64,000 bases of DNA from Fibrobacter sp. (GCA_024398955.1 JAKSIG010000007.1:1-64000), one strand, 5' to 3'; counted from the first letter of the stretch, positions 6,910-16,093 are shown. Numbers and translations: made by a program. The notes: a model not told the origin generated them from the letters alone.

Positions 6910-8805
6910 ATGCCTATCTTATCAGCACAGAACATTCTTTTGCGTCTTGGCGGATCTGCTCCGCTGTTGGATAACGTTTCCTTCGATATCGAGCCCGGCG
7001 ATCGCATTTGCCTTGTGGGGCGAAATGGCGAGGGAAAGTCTACGCTCCTGAAGGTTCTCACTGGTGAGATGGAATACAACTCCGGCGACATCGTGAAAAG
7101 GACTGGCCTGCGGGTCAGCCGCATGATCCAGGAGATTCCCGCCCACATTGACGGTACCGTCCGCGATATCGTGATGGGGAAGGTGGCTGCCGGAAGTTCC
7201 GCCGGCTGGACTGGCGTGAAGGATGGTTCCGACGACGGTCATCATGATTCCGCCGCGGAAGCGATTTTGGGCAAGACGGGCATCGATGCCGACCTGCCCT
7301 ACGACAGCCTGAGCGGTGGCCAGAAACGTCGGGTACTTTTCGCCCGCGCCGTGGCCGAGGATCCGGATTTGCTTTTGCTGGATGAACCCACGAACCATCT
7401 GGACATTCCTGCCATCCAGTGGCTTGAAGGGATTGTTACCCGCCTGAACTGCGCCGTAATGTTTGTAAGCCATGACCGCGCCTTTGTGCGTCGTGTGGCT
7501 ACTCGGATTTTTGAGCTGGACCGCGGTCGCGTCCGTAGCTGGGATTTCCCCTACGACAAGTTCGTGCAGTTCCGCGACCAGGCTCTTGCCGAAGAAGAGA
7601 AGGCCAATGCCCTTTTTGACAAGCGCCTTGCCGAAGAGGAAGTCTGGATCCGCAAGGGAATCCAGGCCCGCCGTACCCGCAACGAGGGCCGCGTCCGCGC
7701 CCTCATCAAGATGCGTCAGGAACGTGCCGAGCGTCGCGTGCGTACTGGCAACGTGAATATGCAGATTACGGAAGCGGAACGCTCCGGACGTATGGTGGCC
7801 CGCCTGACCAACGTGAGCTACGCCTACGCCGACGAAACTACGGGCGGGGTGCCGCAGCCGCTGATCAACAATTTCAGTATTGAGGTGAGCCGTGGCGACC
7901 GCATCGGTATCGTGGGCCCCAACGGTTCCGGAAAGACGACTTTGCTGAAGTTGATTCTTGGGGAACTGCAGCCGGACCAGGGTGATGTCCGCCTGGGTTC
8001 CAATTTGGAGATTGCCTATTTCGACCAGATGCGAACCCGCCTTCGCGAAGACAAGAGCCTGGTTGAAAACATTGGTGATGGTCAGGCATACATTACCTTG
8101 AACGGCGTGAAACGTCATGTGTTAAGTTATCTGCAAGACTTCCTCTTTAGCGCCGATCGCGCCCGCGGCCCCATTAGCGCCCTTAGCGGTGGCGAGCGTA
8201 ACCGTTTGCTTTTGGCCTGTCTCTTTAGCCACCCCAGCAATGTGCTGGTTCTTGACGAACCTACCAATGACCTGGATATGGAAACGCTGGACTTGTTGGC
8301 GGAACTTTTGGCGGAGTATAAGGGAACAGTCCTTACCGTAAGTCATGACCGTGCCTTCTTGGATTCCGTGGTTACGGGAATTCTCGCTATCGAAGATAAC
8401 GGCAATATTTTTGAGGCTACCGGCGGCTACAGCGATTATGAAGCCAATAAGAAGGTCCGCGACAAGGAAGCTGCCGCTGCGGCGAAAGTTGCTGCCGAGA
8501 AGGAAGCCCTTGCTGCAGCCCGTGCATCTGCCGGTTCTGCAGCTTCTGCAAACGCTGCAGGCGGAACAGCGTCTGCCGCCAAAAAGAAGAAACGCAGCTA
8601 CAATGAGGAACGTGAATACAATGCCCTCCCCGAAAAGATCGAGAAGCTGGAAGCCGAAATCGCCGAACGCCAGGAAGAACTTTGCAAACCGGAGGTCTGT
8701 ACCAACGCCTCCCGCATCGTGGAACTGCAGAAGGAAATCACGGAACGGGAATCCGCCCTGGAGAAGGCCTACGAGCGTTACGAGGAATTGGACGCTCTAG
8801 GCTAG
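6910..8805 (+). CDS. uup: ABC-F ATPase, Uup-like
   Basis: The 631-aa protein has two ABC ATPase domains with no membrane segment. The first Walker A is GRNGEGKST (37-45) and its signature is LSGGQKRR. The second has GPNGSGKTT and LSGGERNR. Both Walker B motifs read LLLDEPTN/LVLDEPTN. The linker between domains is long and Arg-rich, as in ABC-F proteins that reach the ribosomal P-site tRNA. An Ala/Lys-rich spacer and a C-terminal coiled coil (about 590-630), typical of Uup, follow. ABC-F proteins act on stalled or specialised ribosome states; Uup is also linked to tolerance of transposon excision and DNA repair intermediates. It is a single-gene unit ended by the terminator at 8860. The ribosome-binding site is weak. 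Confidence 0.9.
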   Translation: MPILSAQNILLRLGGSAPLLDNVSFDIEPGDRICLVGRNGEGKSTLLKVLTGEMEYNSGDIVKRTGLRVSRMIQEIPAHIDGTVRDIVMGKVAAGSSAGWTGVKDGSDDGHHDSAAEAILGKTGIDADLPYDSLSGGQKRRVLFARAVAEDPDLLLLDEPTNHLDIPAIQWLEGIVTRLNCAVMFVSHDRAFVRRVATRIFELDRGRVRSWDFPYDKFVQFRDQALAEEEKANALFDKRLAEEEVWIRKGIQARRTRNEGRVRALIKMRQERAERRVRTGNVNMQITEAERSGRMVARLTNVSYAYADETTGGVPQPLINNFSIEVSRGDRIGIVGPNGSGKTTLLKLILGELQPDQGDVRLGSNLEIAYFDQMRTRLREDKSLVENIGDGQAYITLNGVKRHVLSYLQDFLFSADRARGPISALSGGERNRLLLACLFSHPSNVLVLDEPTNDLDMETLDLLAELLAEYKGTVLTVSHDRAFLDSVVTGILAIEDNGNIFEATGGYSDYEANKKVRDKEAAAAAKVAAEKEALAAARASAGSAASANAAGGTASAAKKKKRSYNEEREYNALPEKIEKLEAEIAERQEELCKPEVCTNASRIVELQKEITERESALEKAYERYEELDALG

Positions 8806-8859
8806 TAGGAGCTTGTTCGCCAACTTGTTTTAATAAAATTTGCGCTCTTTTATTGAGAG

Positions 8860-8882
8860 GCCCCCAAAAAGGGGGCTTTTGT
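8860..8882 (+). terminator. Rho-independent terminator after uup
   Basis: GCCCCC-AAAAA-GGGGGC followed by TTTTG. Confidence 0.85.
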
Positions 8883-8986
8883 ATGCCATTATGTACGAAA
8901 AGGGCTTTTTTTAGATTTTGAAATTTGAATTTCTTTTATTATTTTTATCATACGATTATATTGGGAATTTGGAAAGAGAGGTCTTT

Positions 8987-11698
8987 ATGATCAAAAAGAT
9001 TTTTGCAATGGCTGCCGGAGCTCTGGCCTGCTATGCTGCTGCTGCCACCGCTGTAGTTTGGGACGGCGAAAACAAAGCCGATATGGAGCCGGCTTATTCT
9101 TTCACGTTTGACTATGGTACTGGTGCGGCTATCGATACGACCAACGTGAATGGTACCAAGGTCCTTGACTTTACTGCCAAGGCAGGGACAACTAGCAACG
9201 GTGCCGGCTATGGTATCGGTTGGAAACAGTCCTGCGATGCAAATTGGAATTGCACCGATGTGGCTGTTTCCCTTTCTGCATATAAGGGCGTCTGCCTGAC
9301 TTACAAGGCCGAGATGCCGTTCCGCGTGGATTTTAAGCAGTCTACTATTACGGATGATAACTACTATGGCATGGAACTCGCCGCTTCTTCTGTTTTCAAG
9401 AAGCAGTTCATCGCCTTTTCTGAACTGACTCAGGGCTGGAAGTCCAAGACTGCGGTTGCCTGGAATGCGTCCAAGCAGCTGGGTGTGCAGTTTGGCTTCA
9501 AAAACACTCATGCGACTGCTACATCCAACTCCAACGAGGTGATGCTGCAGAGCTTCATTCTTGCCGATGAATGTGTTACTTTTGCACCGCAGCTGACCGC
9601 GGCTTTCGCGGCCAATAACGGTGGCGAGATTGCCATTGCGGAAGGTGCTACTCATACTATCGACATGTCCGAAGTCTTTACTGATGAAGACGGAGATGAT
9701 CTGGTAGTTACCGTTAAAATTAACGGCGAATCCGTGATTCTGGTGGATTCTACCAAGTACAACCAGAATAGCGTCATTAAGTTCACGACCGTTCCGAATC
9801 CCAAGGAAAATGCCGAAGTGGTTATTACCGCGACGGATCCCACCAAGAAGTCTGCTACCTTTAGTTTCACCTTCTTGACTGAAGATGTTCCTAACGCTCC
9901 TGTAGCAAAGGATTGCGCTTTTGAAATTCCTGAAGATTCTTCTTACAAGAGTGGTCTGACTGCAAAGACAAATAACCTGAAGTTTATGGGTTCTGATGCC
10001 GATGGAGACAAGATCAATCTTGTCATAGTAGATGAACCTGAACATGGAACCTTTGAATTGAATGCCTCTACCGGTGTCTTTATCTACACTCCCGATAAGG
10101 ATTTCAATGGTATGGACAGCTTTACCTATAAGTTTGTTGAAGTGGCTAACGAAGAAAGCGAAAGTAACCTTGGTACTTGCGTCATTACCGTAACACCGGT
10201 AAACGACGCTCCTGTTATTAAGGTCGTCGCAGAGACTTTTGAAGATGAGAGCGGTGATGAACATACCTTCGGTGACACCTTGACTGTAGACGAGGACTTT
10301 GAAACCTTCTCTGTATTTGTTCCCTCTGCAAACATTACCGTGACCGATGTGGATGGTGAAGATGACATTGTTATCAACGCCAAGTCCTCCGGTGTGGTTA
10401 AGGCTGCGTACGCAGCAGTTGAAGGCTACTATGGTATCGAGGTTTCCGCGATCAAGGATGCCAATGGCCTTGCCACTGTGTCTCTGGTTGCTGGTGACCA
10501 TAAGATTACCAAGGCTACCGTTATCTGCTATGTTAAGGTTAATCCTGTGGCTGATGCTCCTGTCGGCAAGGAAGATTCCTACACTGTGGTTCAGGATTCC
10601 TTGAACAAGATTACCGCCAAGAAGGGTGTGCTTGCAAATGATGTTAATCCGGATAGCATAGAGATTTCTGCAATCCTGGTTGTTGAACCTGAAAATGGCG
10701 GTACCGTTGAATTGGCTGAAGATGGCTCCTTCACTTACATGTCTGCCGAAGGCTATGAAGGTGAAGATGCGTTTGCTTACGCCATTGTGTATGGTAGTGA
10801 CACAACCGAGATGATTGTGGTAACCTTGGATGTTGTTTACAAGAATCATGCTCCTGAAATTGTAGAAGGCGTCGCAGATACCGTGGGTAACAAACTTGCC
10901 AAGCTGACGGAAGACTTTACGACTCCCAAGAAGTATACCGCAGCCGAACTCAGAAGCTGGTTTACCGATGATACCGATAAGCCTGCAGACCTGAAGTTCA
11001 CGGTCCGTTCTGATGATAGCCTTACCAACCCCAGCATTTCGACTGCAGGCATTCTGCAGGTGGCTGCCGTTAAGAATGCCTGCGGTGACGCAGAAGTGAT
11101 TTTAACTGCAATTGACAAGCAGGGCGCTTCTACCGACTTGGTGATTCCTGCATCGATTGCATGCGTTAACGACAAGCCGACTCTCACTACTCTTGTGGAT
11201 ACCTTCTACATTGAAGGCTCCAACTGGAGCGGCGTTTACGACTTGACAAAGGTTGTTTCTGACCCTGATGGCGATACCTTGACTTACACCATCACTGATA
11301 ACATTGCCTTTAGACGTGACATGTCTTTTGAACTGGATGGCGATTCTCTCCGTCTGGCAGTTTTGGAAGACTCTGAACTGAATGAGGGTGAAGTCCGTAC
11401 CTTGACCGTCAAGGCTGCAGATGCTGCTACCTATGTGACCTTCAAGATTCAGCTGGTTGTGGGCAAGGCTCCGGCAGATTCCGGCGAAGCTATTGCTCCT
11501 GTGATGGCTGCTGCAAAGCTGAACTGGCAGGGTGCAATTCAGGCAACCCGCGGTATGGCAACCATGATGGATATGCAGGGCCGTATCCTGTGGACCCGCC
11601 GTCTGCCGGTAAGCGAATCTGAAGTTCGCGCTGCCGCTGCAAGTGTCCAGGGCCGCAAGGTTCTCCGCGTTAACAGTCAGACCTACACCATCAAGTAA
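8987..11698 (+). CDS. Secreted cadherin/Ig-like repeat protein with N-terminal binding domain and C-terminal sorting domain
   Basis: I place the start at ATG 8987, which follows AAAGAGAGG and gives a clean signal peptide (MIKKIFAMAAGALACYAAAA). An upstream ATG at 8918 would add 23 implausible residues. The 903-aa product starts with a roughly 190-residue beta-rich domain like that of the 49525 protein (shared features are a YGTG/YGDD strand and G(V/I)C(L/I)TY). At least five cadherin-like or VCBS-type repeats follow, with DEDGDDL, GSDADGDK, YTPDKDFNGMDSFTY and DPDGDTL calcium-type motifs. The last 60 residues (MMDMQGRILWTRRL, ending YTIK) resemble a type IX secretion sorting domain. It is probably a surface adhesin or polysaccharide-binding protein. 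The ligand is unknown. Confidence 0.8.
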   Translation: MIKKIFAMAAGALACYAAAATAVVWDGENKADMEPAYSFTFDYGTGAAIDTTNVNGTKVLDFTAKAGTTSNGAGYGIGWKQSCDANWNCTDVAVSLSAYKGVCLTYKAEMPFRVDFKQSTITDDNYYGMELAASSVFKKQFIAFSELTQGWKSKTAVAWNASKQLGVQFGFKNTHATATSNSNEVMLQSFILADECVTFAPQLTAAFAANNGGEIAIAEGATHTIDMSEVFTDEDGDDLVVTVKINGESVILVDSTKYNQNSVIKFTTVPNPKENAEVVITATDPTKKSATFSFTFLTEDVPNAPVAKDCAFEIPEDSSYKSGLTAKTNNLKFMGSDADGDKINLVIVDEPEHGTFELNASTGVFIYTPDKDFNGMDSFTYKFVEVANEESESNLGTCVITVTPVNDAPVIKVVAETFEDESGDEHTFGDTLTVDEDFETFSVFVPSANITVTDVDGEDDIVINAKSSGVVKAAYAAVEGYYGIEVSAIKDANGLATVSLVAGDHKITKATVICYVKVNPVADAPVGKEDSYTVVQDSLNKITAKKGVLANDVNPDSIEISAILVVEPENGGTVELAEDGSFTYMSAEGYEGEDAFAYAIVYGSDTTEMIVVTLDVVYKNHAPEIVEGVADTVGNKLAKLTEDFTTPKKYTAAELRSWFTDDTDKPADLKFTVRSDDSLTNPSISTAGILQVAAVKNACGDAEVILTAIDKQGASTDLVIPASIACVNDKPTLTTLVDTFYIEGSNWSGVYDLTKVVSDPDGDTLTYTITDNIAFRRDMSFELDGDSLRLAVLEDSELNEGEVRTLTVKAADAATYVTFKIQLVVGKAPADSGEAIAPVMAAAKLNWQGAIQATRGMATMMDMQGRILWTRRLPVSESEVRAAAASVQGRKVLRVNSQTYTIK

Positions 11699-11783
11699 TT
11701 ACATAAGCAAACGTACTTGCAGGAAAGACTGCAGAAATCGTTGCTGAAGGCTGAGTCGGAATGCTCCGGCTCCCCAACTAAAA

Positions 11784-11812
11784 AGAGGCTCCCGTCGGGA
11801 GTCTCTTTTTTA
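11784..11812 (+). terminator. Rho-independent terminator after the adhesin gene
   Basis: AGAGGCTCCC-GTC-GGGAGTCTCT followed by TTTTT. Confidence 0.9.
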
Positions 11813-11840
11813 CAGGTCTGCTGTAAAGTTCCAAGCGCTT

Positions 11841-11919
11841 GTTAACCAAAGTGTTAACTAATACCTATGAAAAAGTGCGAGAACCGCAGTCATTAGTTAA
11901 CGATTTCGTTAACTAATGA
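11841..11919. repeat. GTTAAC-rich inverted repeat cluster in a 3'-3' intergenic region
   Basis: Four GTTAAC hexamers occur within 80 bp. The last two form the perfect inverted repeat TCATTAGTTAACG-ATTT-CGTTAACTAATGA (11890-11919). The second one, GTTAACTAAT at 11853, repeats the same arm. The region lies between the 3' ends of the adhesin gene and convergent ackA, so it is not an obvious promoter. It could be an ackA-side terminator (no T-tract), a protein-binding site or a small mobile hairpin. Confidence 0.6.
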
Positions 11920-12010
11920 TAAAACGTTTTACCGGTCGCTTTCGCAATGATTTGCGCACCGCAGCGGCTCTTGCCATTTAAACTACTTGCACACTTCGTA
12001 TGCAGTAGTC

Positions 12011-12055
12011 TGCGGCTCAGAAATGCGGATGCAAGCATCCGCGCTTCGTTCGCCT
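12011..12055. repeat. Dispersed hairpin element (same family as those in the CRISPR array)
   Basis: The flank GGCTCAGAAAT precedes the stem-loop GCGGATGC-AA-GCATCCGC (12025-12042), and the tail GCTTCGTTCGCCT follows. The layout matches 1123-1167, but the stem sequence is entirely different and still perfectly paired. It lies directly at the 3' end of ackA. Confidence 0.65.
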
Positions 12056-12060
12056 GACGA

Positions 12061-13239
12061 CTACTTTACCAGCTCTTCGGTATCGAGGGCGATAAGCAGT
12101 TCTTCGTTGGTAGCAACGACCATTGCAGTGGGAGTGCCATCCTTAGAGATAATGTGGCCGGATTCCTTGCCGCTCTTGTTGTTGCGGTCTTCGTCGATCT
12201 GGTAGCCGAGAAGTGCCAGGTTTTCCATGACGGTCTTGCGAACCAGCATGCTGTTTTCGCCGATGCCACCGGTAAAGACCAGGGCGTCGATACGGGGGAG
12301 AGCCATGGCGATGCCGCCGATTTCGCGGGCCAGCTTGTAGCAGAAGGTTTCAAGGGCGATCTGTGCGCCGACGTGGCCTTCGCTTGCTGCCTGGGTCAGG
12401 GTGCGCATGTCGTTGCTTAAGCCAGAGAGGCCTAGCAGGCCGGATTCCTTGTTCACCATCTTGTCGAGGCGGTCAATGTCGTAGCCGTACTTCTTGCTGA
12501 TGTAGAAGAGGATTGCCGGGTCGATGGAGCCGGAGCGGGTGCCCATGATGAGGCCGTCCAGCGGGGTGAACCCCATGGTGGTGTCGGCGCACTTGCCGTT
12601 GAGAATGGCGGAGCAGCTGGAACCGTTACCGAGGTGTGCGGTAATGAGGCAGCAGTCTTCCGGCTTCTTGCCCAGGATGGCGGCGGCTTCGGCTGTGACG
12701 AAACGGTGGCTGGTGCCGTGGAAACCGTAACGGCGGATGGCATCGGATTCGTAGAACTTGTAGGGGATGCCGTAGAGGAATGCCTTACGGGGCATGGTCT
12801 GGTGGAAGGCGGTGTCGAACACTGCCACCTGCTTGTCCTTGAGGTTCGGGAAGAACTTCATGGCGCATTCCATACCGGTGGCGTGTGCAGGTTCGTGGAG
12901 CGGGGCGAACAGCACGATGCTACGGATGTAGTCGATCACATCCTGGGTCACCTTTTCGCTCTTGATGTACTTACCGCCGTGCACCACGCGATGGCCGATG
13001 GCTTCGATGGTGTCGGTGAGCTTCTGTTCGTCCAGGAACTTCTTTACCTGGTCCACAGCTTCGGCGTGGGTGGGGCAGTCGAAGTTGAAATCAATTTTAC
13101 CTTCGGGACCCTTGGCCTTGGTGTGGCCGTTGACGCCGATGTTTTCTACAAGGCCGCTGGCGATGGATTCTTTAGTCTTGGTATCGATTACAGCGAACTT
13201 TACAGAAGAGCTGCCGCAGTTGAGCACGAGTACACGCAT
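12061..13239 (-). CDS. ackA: Acetate kinase
   Basis: The 392-aa product interconverts acetate plus ATP and acetyl phosphate plus ADP. It has the expected NCGSSSVKF start (phosphate-binding), HRVVHGG, VFDTAFHQTMP, YGFHGTSH, HLGNGSSCSA, GLMMGTRSG-like GLIMGTRSGSIDP and FTGGIGENS. The length is that of the family. In an anaerobic cellulose degrader it would supply ATP and secrete acetate. No pta gene is adjacent. The start is ATG 13239 with AGAGGTAAAAA upstream on the minus strand. It converges on the adhesin gene, with a hairpin element at its 3' end. Confidence 0.97.
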   Translation of the reverse strand: MRVLVLNCGSSSVKFAVIDTKTKESIASGLVENIGVNGHTKAKGPEGKIDFNFDCPTHAEAVDQVKKFLDEQKLTDTIEAIGHRVVHGGKYIKSEKVTQDVIDYIRSIVLFAPLHEPAHATGMECAMKFFPNLKDKQVAVFDTAFHQTMPRKAFLYGIPYKFYESDAIRRYGFHGTSHRFVTAEAAAILGKKPEDCCLITAHLGNGSSCSAILNGKCADTTMGFTPLDGLIMGTRSGSIDPAILFYISKKYGYDIDRLDKMVNKESGLLGLSGLSNDMRTLTQAASEGHVGAQIALETFCYKLAREIGGIAMALPRIDALVFTGGIGENSMLVRKTVMENLALLGYQIDEDRNNKSGKESGHIISKDGTPTAMVVATNEELLIALDTEELVK

Positions 13240-13402
13240 TTTTTACCTCTGTCTTTATGTTATAACTTTGGGAAGTAGGAAGTGGGCAAGGCGGTTGGCT
13301 TCGGCTTGGTCCGAAAGTACTCGGGTTGGGCAGGTCCTGCTTCAACGATTTTATGGTAAAGTTAGGAAAAAGGAAGAATAAAATTTTCTAGATTTTCCCC
13401 TA

Positions 13403-13975
13403 ATGTTTAAAAGAATCCAAAAATTTGATGAACGAGTTTCCATTTACTGGGCCTGGAACAATAGGCACTTTTCTGAGAAGACGAAAAGGTTCCTGCGTTC
13501 ATACGTACGTCTTGGCGACGGCTATCTTTGGATTGTTTTTGCCGTAATCTTGTTTATTCACATTGGTTGGCAGCGATTTATTCCGGTGGCGGCCGAAGCG
13601 GGCCTTGCTACGGGTATTGCCTTGGGTATTTACGAAGCCATCAAGCTTACGACTAAGCGCCCTCGCCCCTTTTGTGTTCTTGAGACCATCAAGCCCCAGG
13701 TTCCGCCCATGGATAAGTACAGTTTTCCTAGTGGACATACCATGAACAATCTGGCAATTGCTTCGGCGGTAACGATGGCGGTACCCTATTATGGCTGGGT
13801 GATGATGTTGTTCCCCCTGTCCTGGGGCCTTTTGCGAGTGTATTTTGGCGTGCACTGGTTTACTGACGTTATCTGTGGCTTTTTCTTTGGCATTATTGCC
13901 TTTGTATTGACGCATGTGATTTGGATATTCCTGTCTCCGGTGTTGGCGGATTTGCTGCCGATGCTGGTATTCTAG
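13403..13975 (+). CDS. PAP2-family membrane phosphatase
   Basis: The 190-aa membrane protein carries the three PAP2 phosphatase motifs: KLTTKRPRP (KX6RP), PSGHT, and RVYFGVHWFTD (RX5HX3D). About four to five hydrophobic segments surround them. Members remove phosphate from phosphatidic acid, phosphatidylglycerol phosphate or undecaprenyl pyrophosphate. Which lipid is used here cannot be told from the sequence. It is a single gene followed by a terminator at 13981. Confidence 0.9.
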   Translation: MFKRIQKFDERVSIYWAWNNRHFSEKTKRFLRSYVRLGDGYLWIVFAVILFIHIGWQRFIPVAAEAGLATGIALGIYEAIKLTTKRPRPFCVLETIKPQVPPMDKYSFPSGHTMNNLAIASAVTMAVPYYGWVMMLFPLSWGLLRVYFGVHWFTDVICGFFFGIIAFVLTHVIWIFLSPVLADLLPMLVF

Positions 13976-13980
13976 AGATA

Positions 13981-14007
13981 GCCCCGGTTTAGGCCGGGCT
14001 TTTTTAT
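13981..14007 (+). terminator. Rho-independent terminator after the PAP2 gene
   Basis: GCCC...GGGC hairpin (GCCCCGGTTTAGGCCGGGC) followed by a run of six T. Confidence 0.8.
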
Positions 14008-14019
14008 TAATGTTGGAAT

Positions 14020-14730
14020 ATGAACGACTTTGTAAGTGCTGCAGACTTTTTTAAGACAGTAAAGAAAGATGAACGTGTCTACTTCCTGGTGCGTCATGGA
14101 GAGCGTAATCATATTATGCCGGATGATCCTGACCATGGTGCCCTTGTGGGACTTACAGATAGGGGCCGGGAACAGGCTTTTAATTTGGGACGTGCCGTTG
14201 CGGATAATTGCAGGACCGTTGAAAAATCGGGAGGCCTTTTACAGGATGTGTCCTTTTTCAGTAGCCCAGTAGGCCGTTGTTTGCAGACTGCCGAATATAT
14301 AGGCCGAGGCCTAGGAATTGCGTCTCCTGATGTGGTGCCGCTGCAGCCTCTGGCAGAGTTCTTCGTAGAGCATTATGATGCCTACATGGAAACTCACACC
14401 ACAGGTTTCTATCAGGGAATCTGTCGCTGGCTGGATGGTACTGCGTCCTGCCCAGACTATATTGATCCTGCGTATTTCCCGCTGGCGAAGCGCTCCGAGG
14501 AAATGCTTCAGTTCATGCTTTCCCATGGAAACAGGTGCATCAACATTTTTTGCTCCCATGACGCCTGGATTGTGCCTTGCCTGAATCACTTCTGCGGAAT
14601 GACTTTTTCGCCTCAAGTGTGGATGAATTTCCTTACAGGCATTGCCTTTGTGGTTCGAGCGGACGCTCCTGCAAAAGTAGACCGCATTGCCGCAGTTACT
14701 GGTCTAGAAGACGGTAACCTGTTTTTCTAA
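14020..14730 (+). CDS. Histidine phosphatase family protein (phosphoglycerate mutase-like)
   Basis: The 236-aa cytosolic protein has the catalytic LVRHGE motif (about 24-29), a SSPVGRCLQTAEYIG segment with the second Arg of the pocket, and a late CSHDAW carrying the second catalytic His. This is the histidine phosphatase superfamily, which includes phosphoglycerate mutases and many small-molecule phosphatases. The substrate is not evident. It starts 12 nt after the preceding terminator with no clear ribosome-binding site. The next 330 nt are non-coding and hold the 36-bp repeats. Confidence 0.85.
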   Translation: MNDFVSAADFFKTVKKDERVYFLVRHGERNHIMPDDPDHGALVGLTDRGREQAFNLGRAVADNCRTVEKSGGLLQDVSFFSSPVGRCLQTAEYIGRGLGIASPDVVPLQPLAEFFVEHYDAYMETHTTGFYQGICRWLDGTASCPDYIDPAYFPLAKRSEEMLQFMLSHGNRCINIFCSHDAWIVPCLNHFCGMTFSPQVWMNFLTGIAFVVRADAPAKVDRIAAVTGLEDGNLFF

Positions 14731-14776
14731 AGCGAGTCGTGCAATAAGCTGGTCTCATATTAGTTTTTTGATTTTT

Positions 14777-15000
14777 TGTCACTGAGGGGTGGAAAATAAC
14801 TTTTTAGTGACAAGTTTTACGTACAAGTTAATTGCAAGAAGGGTTCAAGACAGATTTTTTTGTCACTAAAAGGATTAAATGGCTAGCCTGGTGACAATCT
14901 TTCAAAAAGTTTTTTTATAGAAAACATTTTTTTTGAAAAACGGGTGTATACAAAGTAAAATTCCTGTCACTGAAACAACAATTTTATGTATTTAGTGACA
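14777..15000. promoter_or_regulatory. Three 36-bp inverted-repeat units upstream of the SIR2-like gene
   Basis: The intergenic region 14731-15062 is A/T-rich with no ORF. It carries three units of exactly 36 bp, each TGTCACT-N22-AGTGACA: 14777-14812, 14861-14896 (right arm GGTGACA) and 14965-15000. With two more bases per arm the pattern is TGTCACTRA...TTAGTGACA. Centres differ between units while the arms and spacing are fixed. Units are 84 and 104 bp apart. The last one ends 62 bp before the SIR2 start. They may be operators for a dimeric regulator or structured RNA hairpins. Confidence 0.7.
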
Positions 15001-15062
15001 CTTTTTCTTAAAAAGTTTGATTTGGAAAGTTTCTTCCACAAAAAATATCATACATTCAAGGT

Positions 15063-16058
15063 ATGAGTGATTTTTGTCAGATGGCACCAGGCGCCTATCG
15101 CCGTATTTATGTTTTGGGCTCTGGATTCAGCAAGTCCTTTATGCCTCAAATGCCAACCCTTCGAGATATCAACGCCTTGATTCCGGAGGGCATTCCTGAT
15201 GAATTTCCCCACATTAAGGAGTACTGCAGAAAGCTTCTGGAATTGTGCAACGGTCAGCGGGAGTATCTGGGCATCGAGACGCTTGCAACTTCCATTTTGT
15301 CGACCCGCATTTTCCCTGGGGAAAGGGAACGCCTCTATCACGCATCTCTCAGGTTTGAACTGCTTCGCTTTATTGCCAGCGTGATTCGTCATGACGAAGC
15401 GCTTGAGGCCGCCGCCGCGGCTGTTCTTCGCAGGTTTCTTATGTCCTGTGTCAATTGCGCGTCCTCTGGTAGCCGAGATACGTTACTGCTTTCTTTCAAT
15501 TACGATACTCTGGTGGAATCGGCTATTCAGAATGACCCTGAGTTGCGAAAGAGGGTTTCTGTTGATTATGGCGTTCGTATCGATCCGGCGGATCGTTCTG
15601 CTGTTCGAACCTGCGAAGAAAAGACAATCGACTTGATCAAGCTGCATGGTTCCCTCAACTGGTTTCCGCTGAAAGGTGTTTCTGACGAACTGGACTTGCG
15701 TAATGTCTGTCAGGTGGATCCAGGTGATCGCAGTTTCCCCATTTATTGTGAGGATACTCCGATCTATATTCCTATGGCCCATGCCAAGGAAAGCTTTTTG
15801 CGTGGAAGCCTTTTTAACTTGCTCTGGAGTAAGGCGGATTACTACTTAAAAAATGCCCAGGAAATTTATTTCCTTGGGTATGGCTTTCCAAAAACTGACG
15901 TCAATAACCTGGAATTTCTCTTAAAACATCGGAATCGTTTTAAAAAAGTGGTTGTTTTTGAGCAAAAAGACAATCCAGACTTGATTCGTCTTCAAAAATT
16001 GTTGGGGATGGACCTGATTGAGTCCGCAGATGCCAAAAGCTTTCTTGCTACGGTCTAG
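15063..16058 (+). CDS. SIR2-like family protein (possible NAD-consuming defence enzyme)
   Basis: The 331-aa protein has features of SIR2-like domains: a nucleotide-binding YVLGSGFSKSF near residues 15-26, LLSFNYDTLVE around 140, KLHGSLNW with H195 as the likely catalytic His, and YFLGYGFPKTD near 280. Proteins of this branch occur in anti-phage systems (for example the SIR2 NADases of Thoeris and DSR types), but also alone. No partner gene (TIR, Argonaute, HerA) is adjacent. A TATCAT box at 15046-15051 would give an almost leaderless transcript. The three 36-bp inverted repeats upstream suggest specific control. SIR2-fold call is fairly firm; a defence role is inferred. Confidence 0.75.
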   Translation: MSDFCQMAPGAYRRIYVLGSGFSKSFMPQMPTLRDINALIPEGIPDEFPHIKEYCRKLLELCNGQREYLGIETLATSILSTRIFPGERERLYHASLRFELLRFIASVIRHDEALEAAAAAVLRRFLMSCVNCASSGSRDTLLLSFNYDTLVESAIQNDPELRKRVSVDYGVRIDPADRSAVRTCEEKTIDLIKLHGSLNWFPLKGVSDELDLRNVCQVDPGDRSFPIYCEDTPIYIPMAHAKESFLRGSLFNLLWSKADYYLKNAQEIYFLGYGFPKTDVNNLEFLLKHRNRFKKVVVFEQKDNPDLIRLQKLLGMDLIESADAKSFLATV

Positions 16059-16093
16059 GTGTTGTAATTCGTAACAACGGAATGCATCCCTGA

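Noticed and set aside
8948..10849. Long minus-strand open frame opposite the adhesin gene
   Set aside because: It lies wholly antisense to a gene with signal peptide, repeats and sorting domain. Its translation has no recognisable motif. It comes from codon bias.
14777..15000. 36-bp units considered as CRISPR repeats
   Set aside because: Only the inverted arms are conserved and the centres differ. CRISPR repeats are conserved throughout. The gaps are also 48 and 68 bp.
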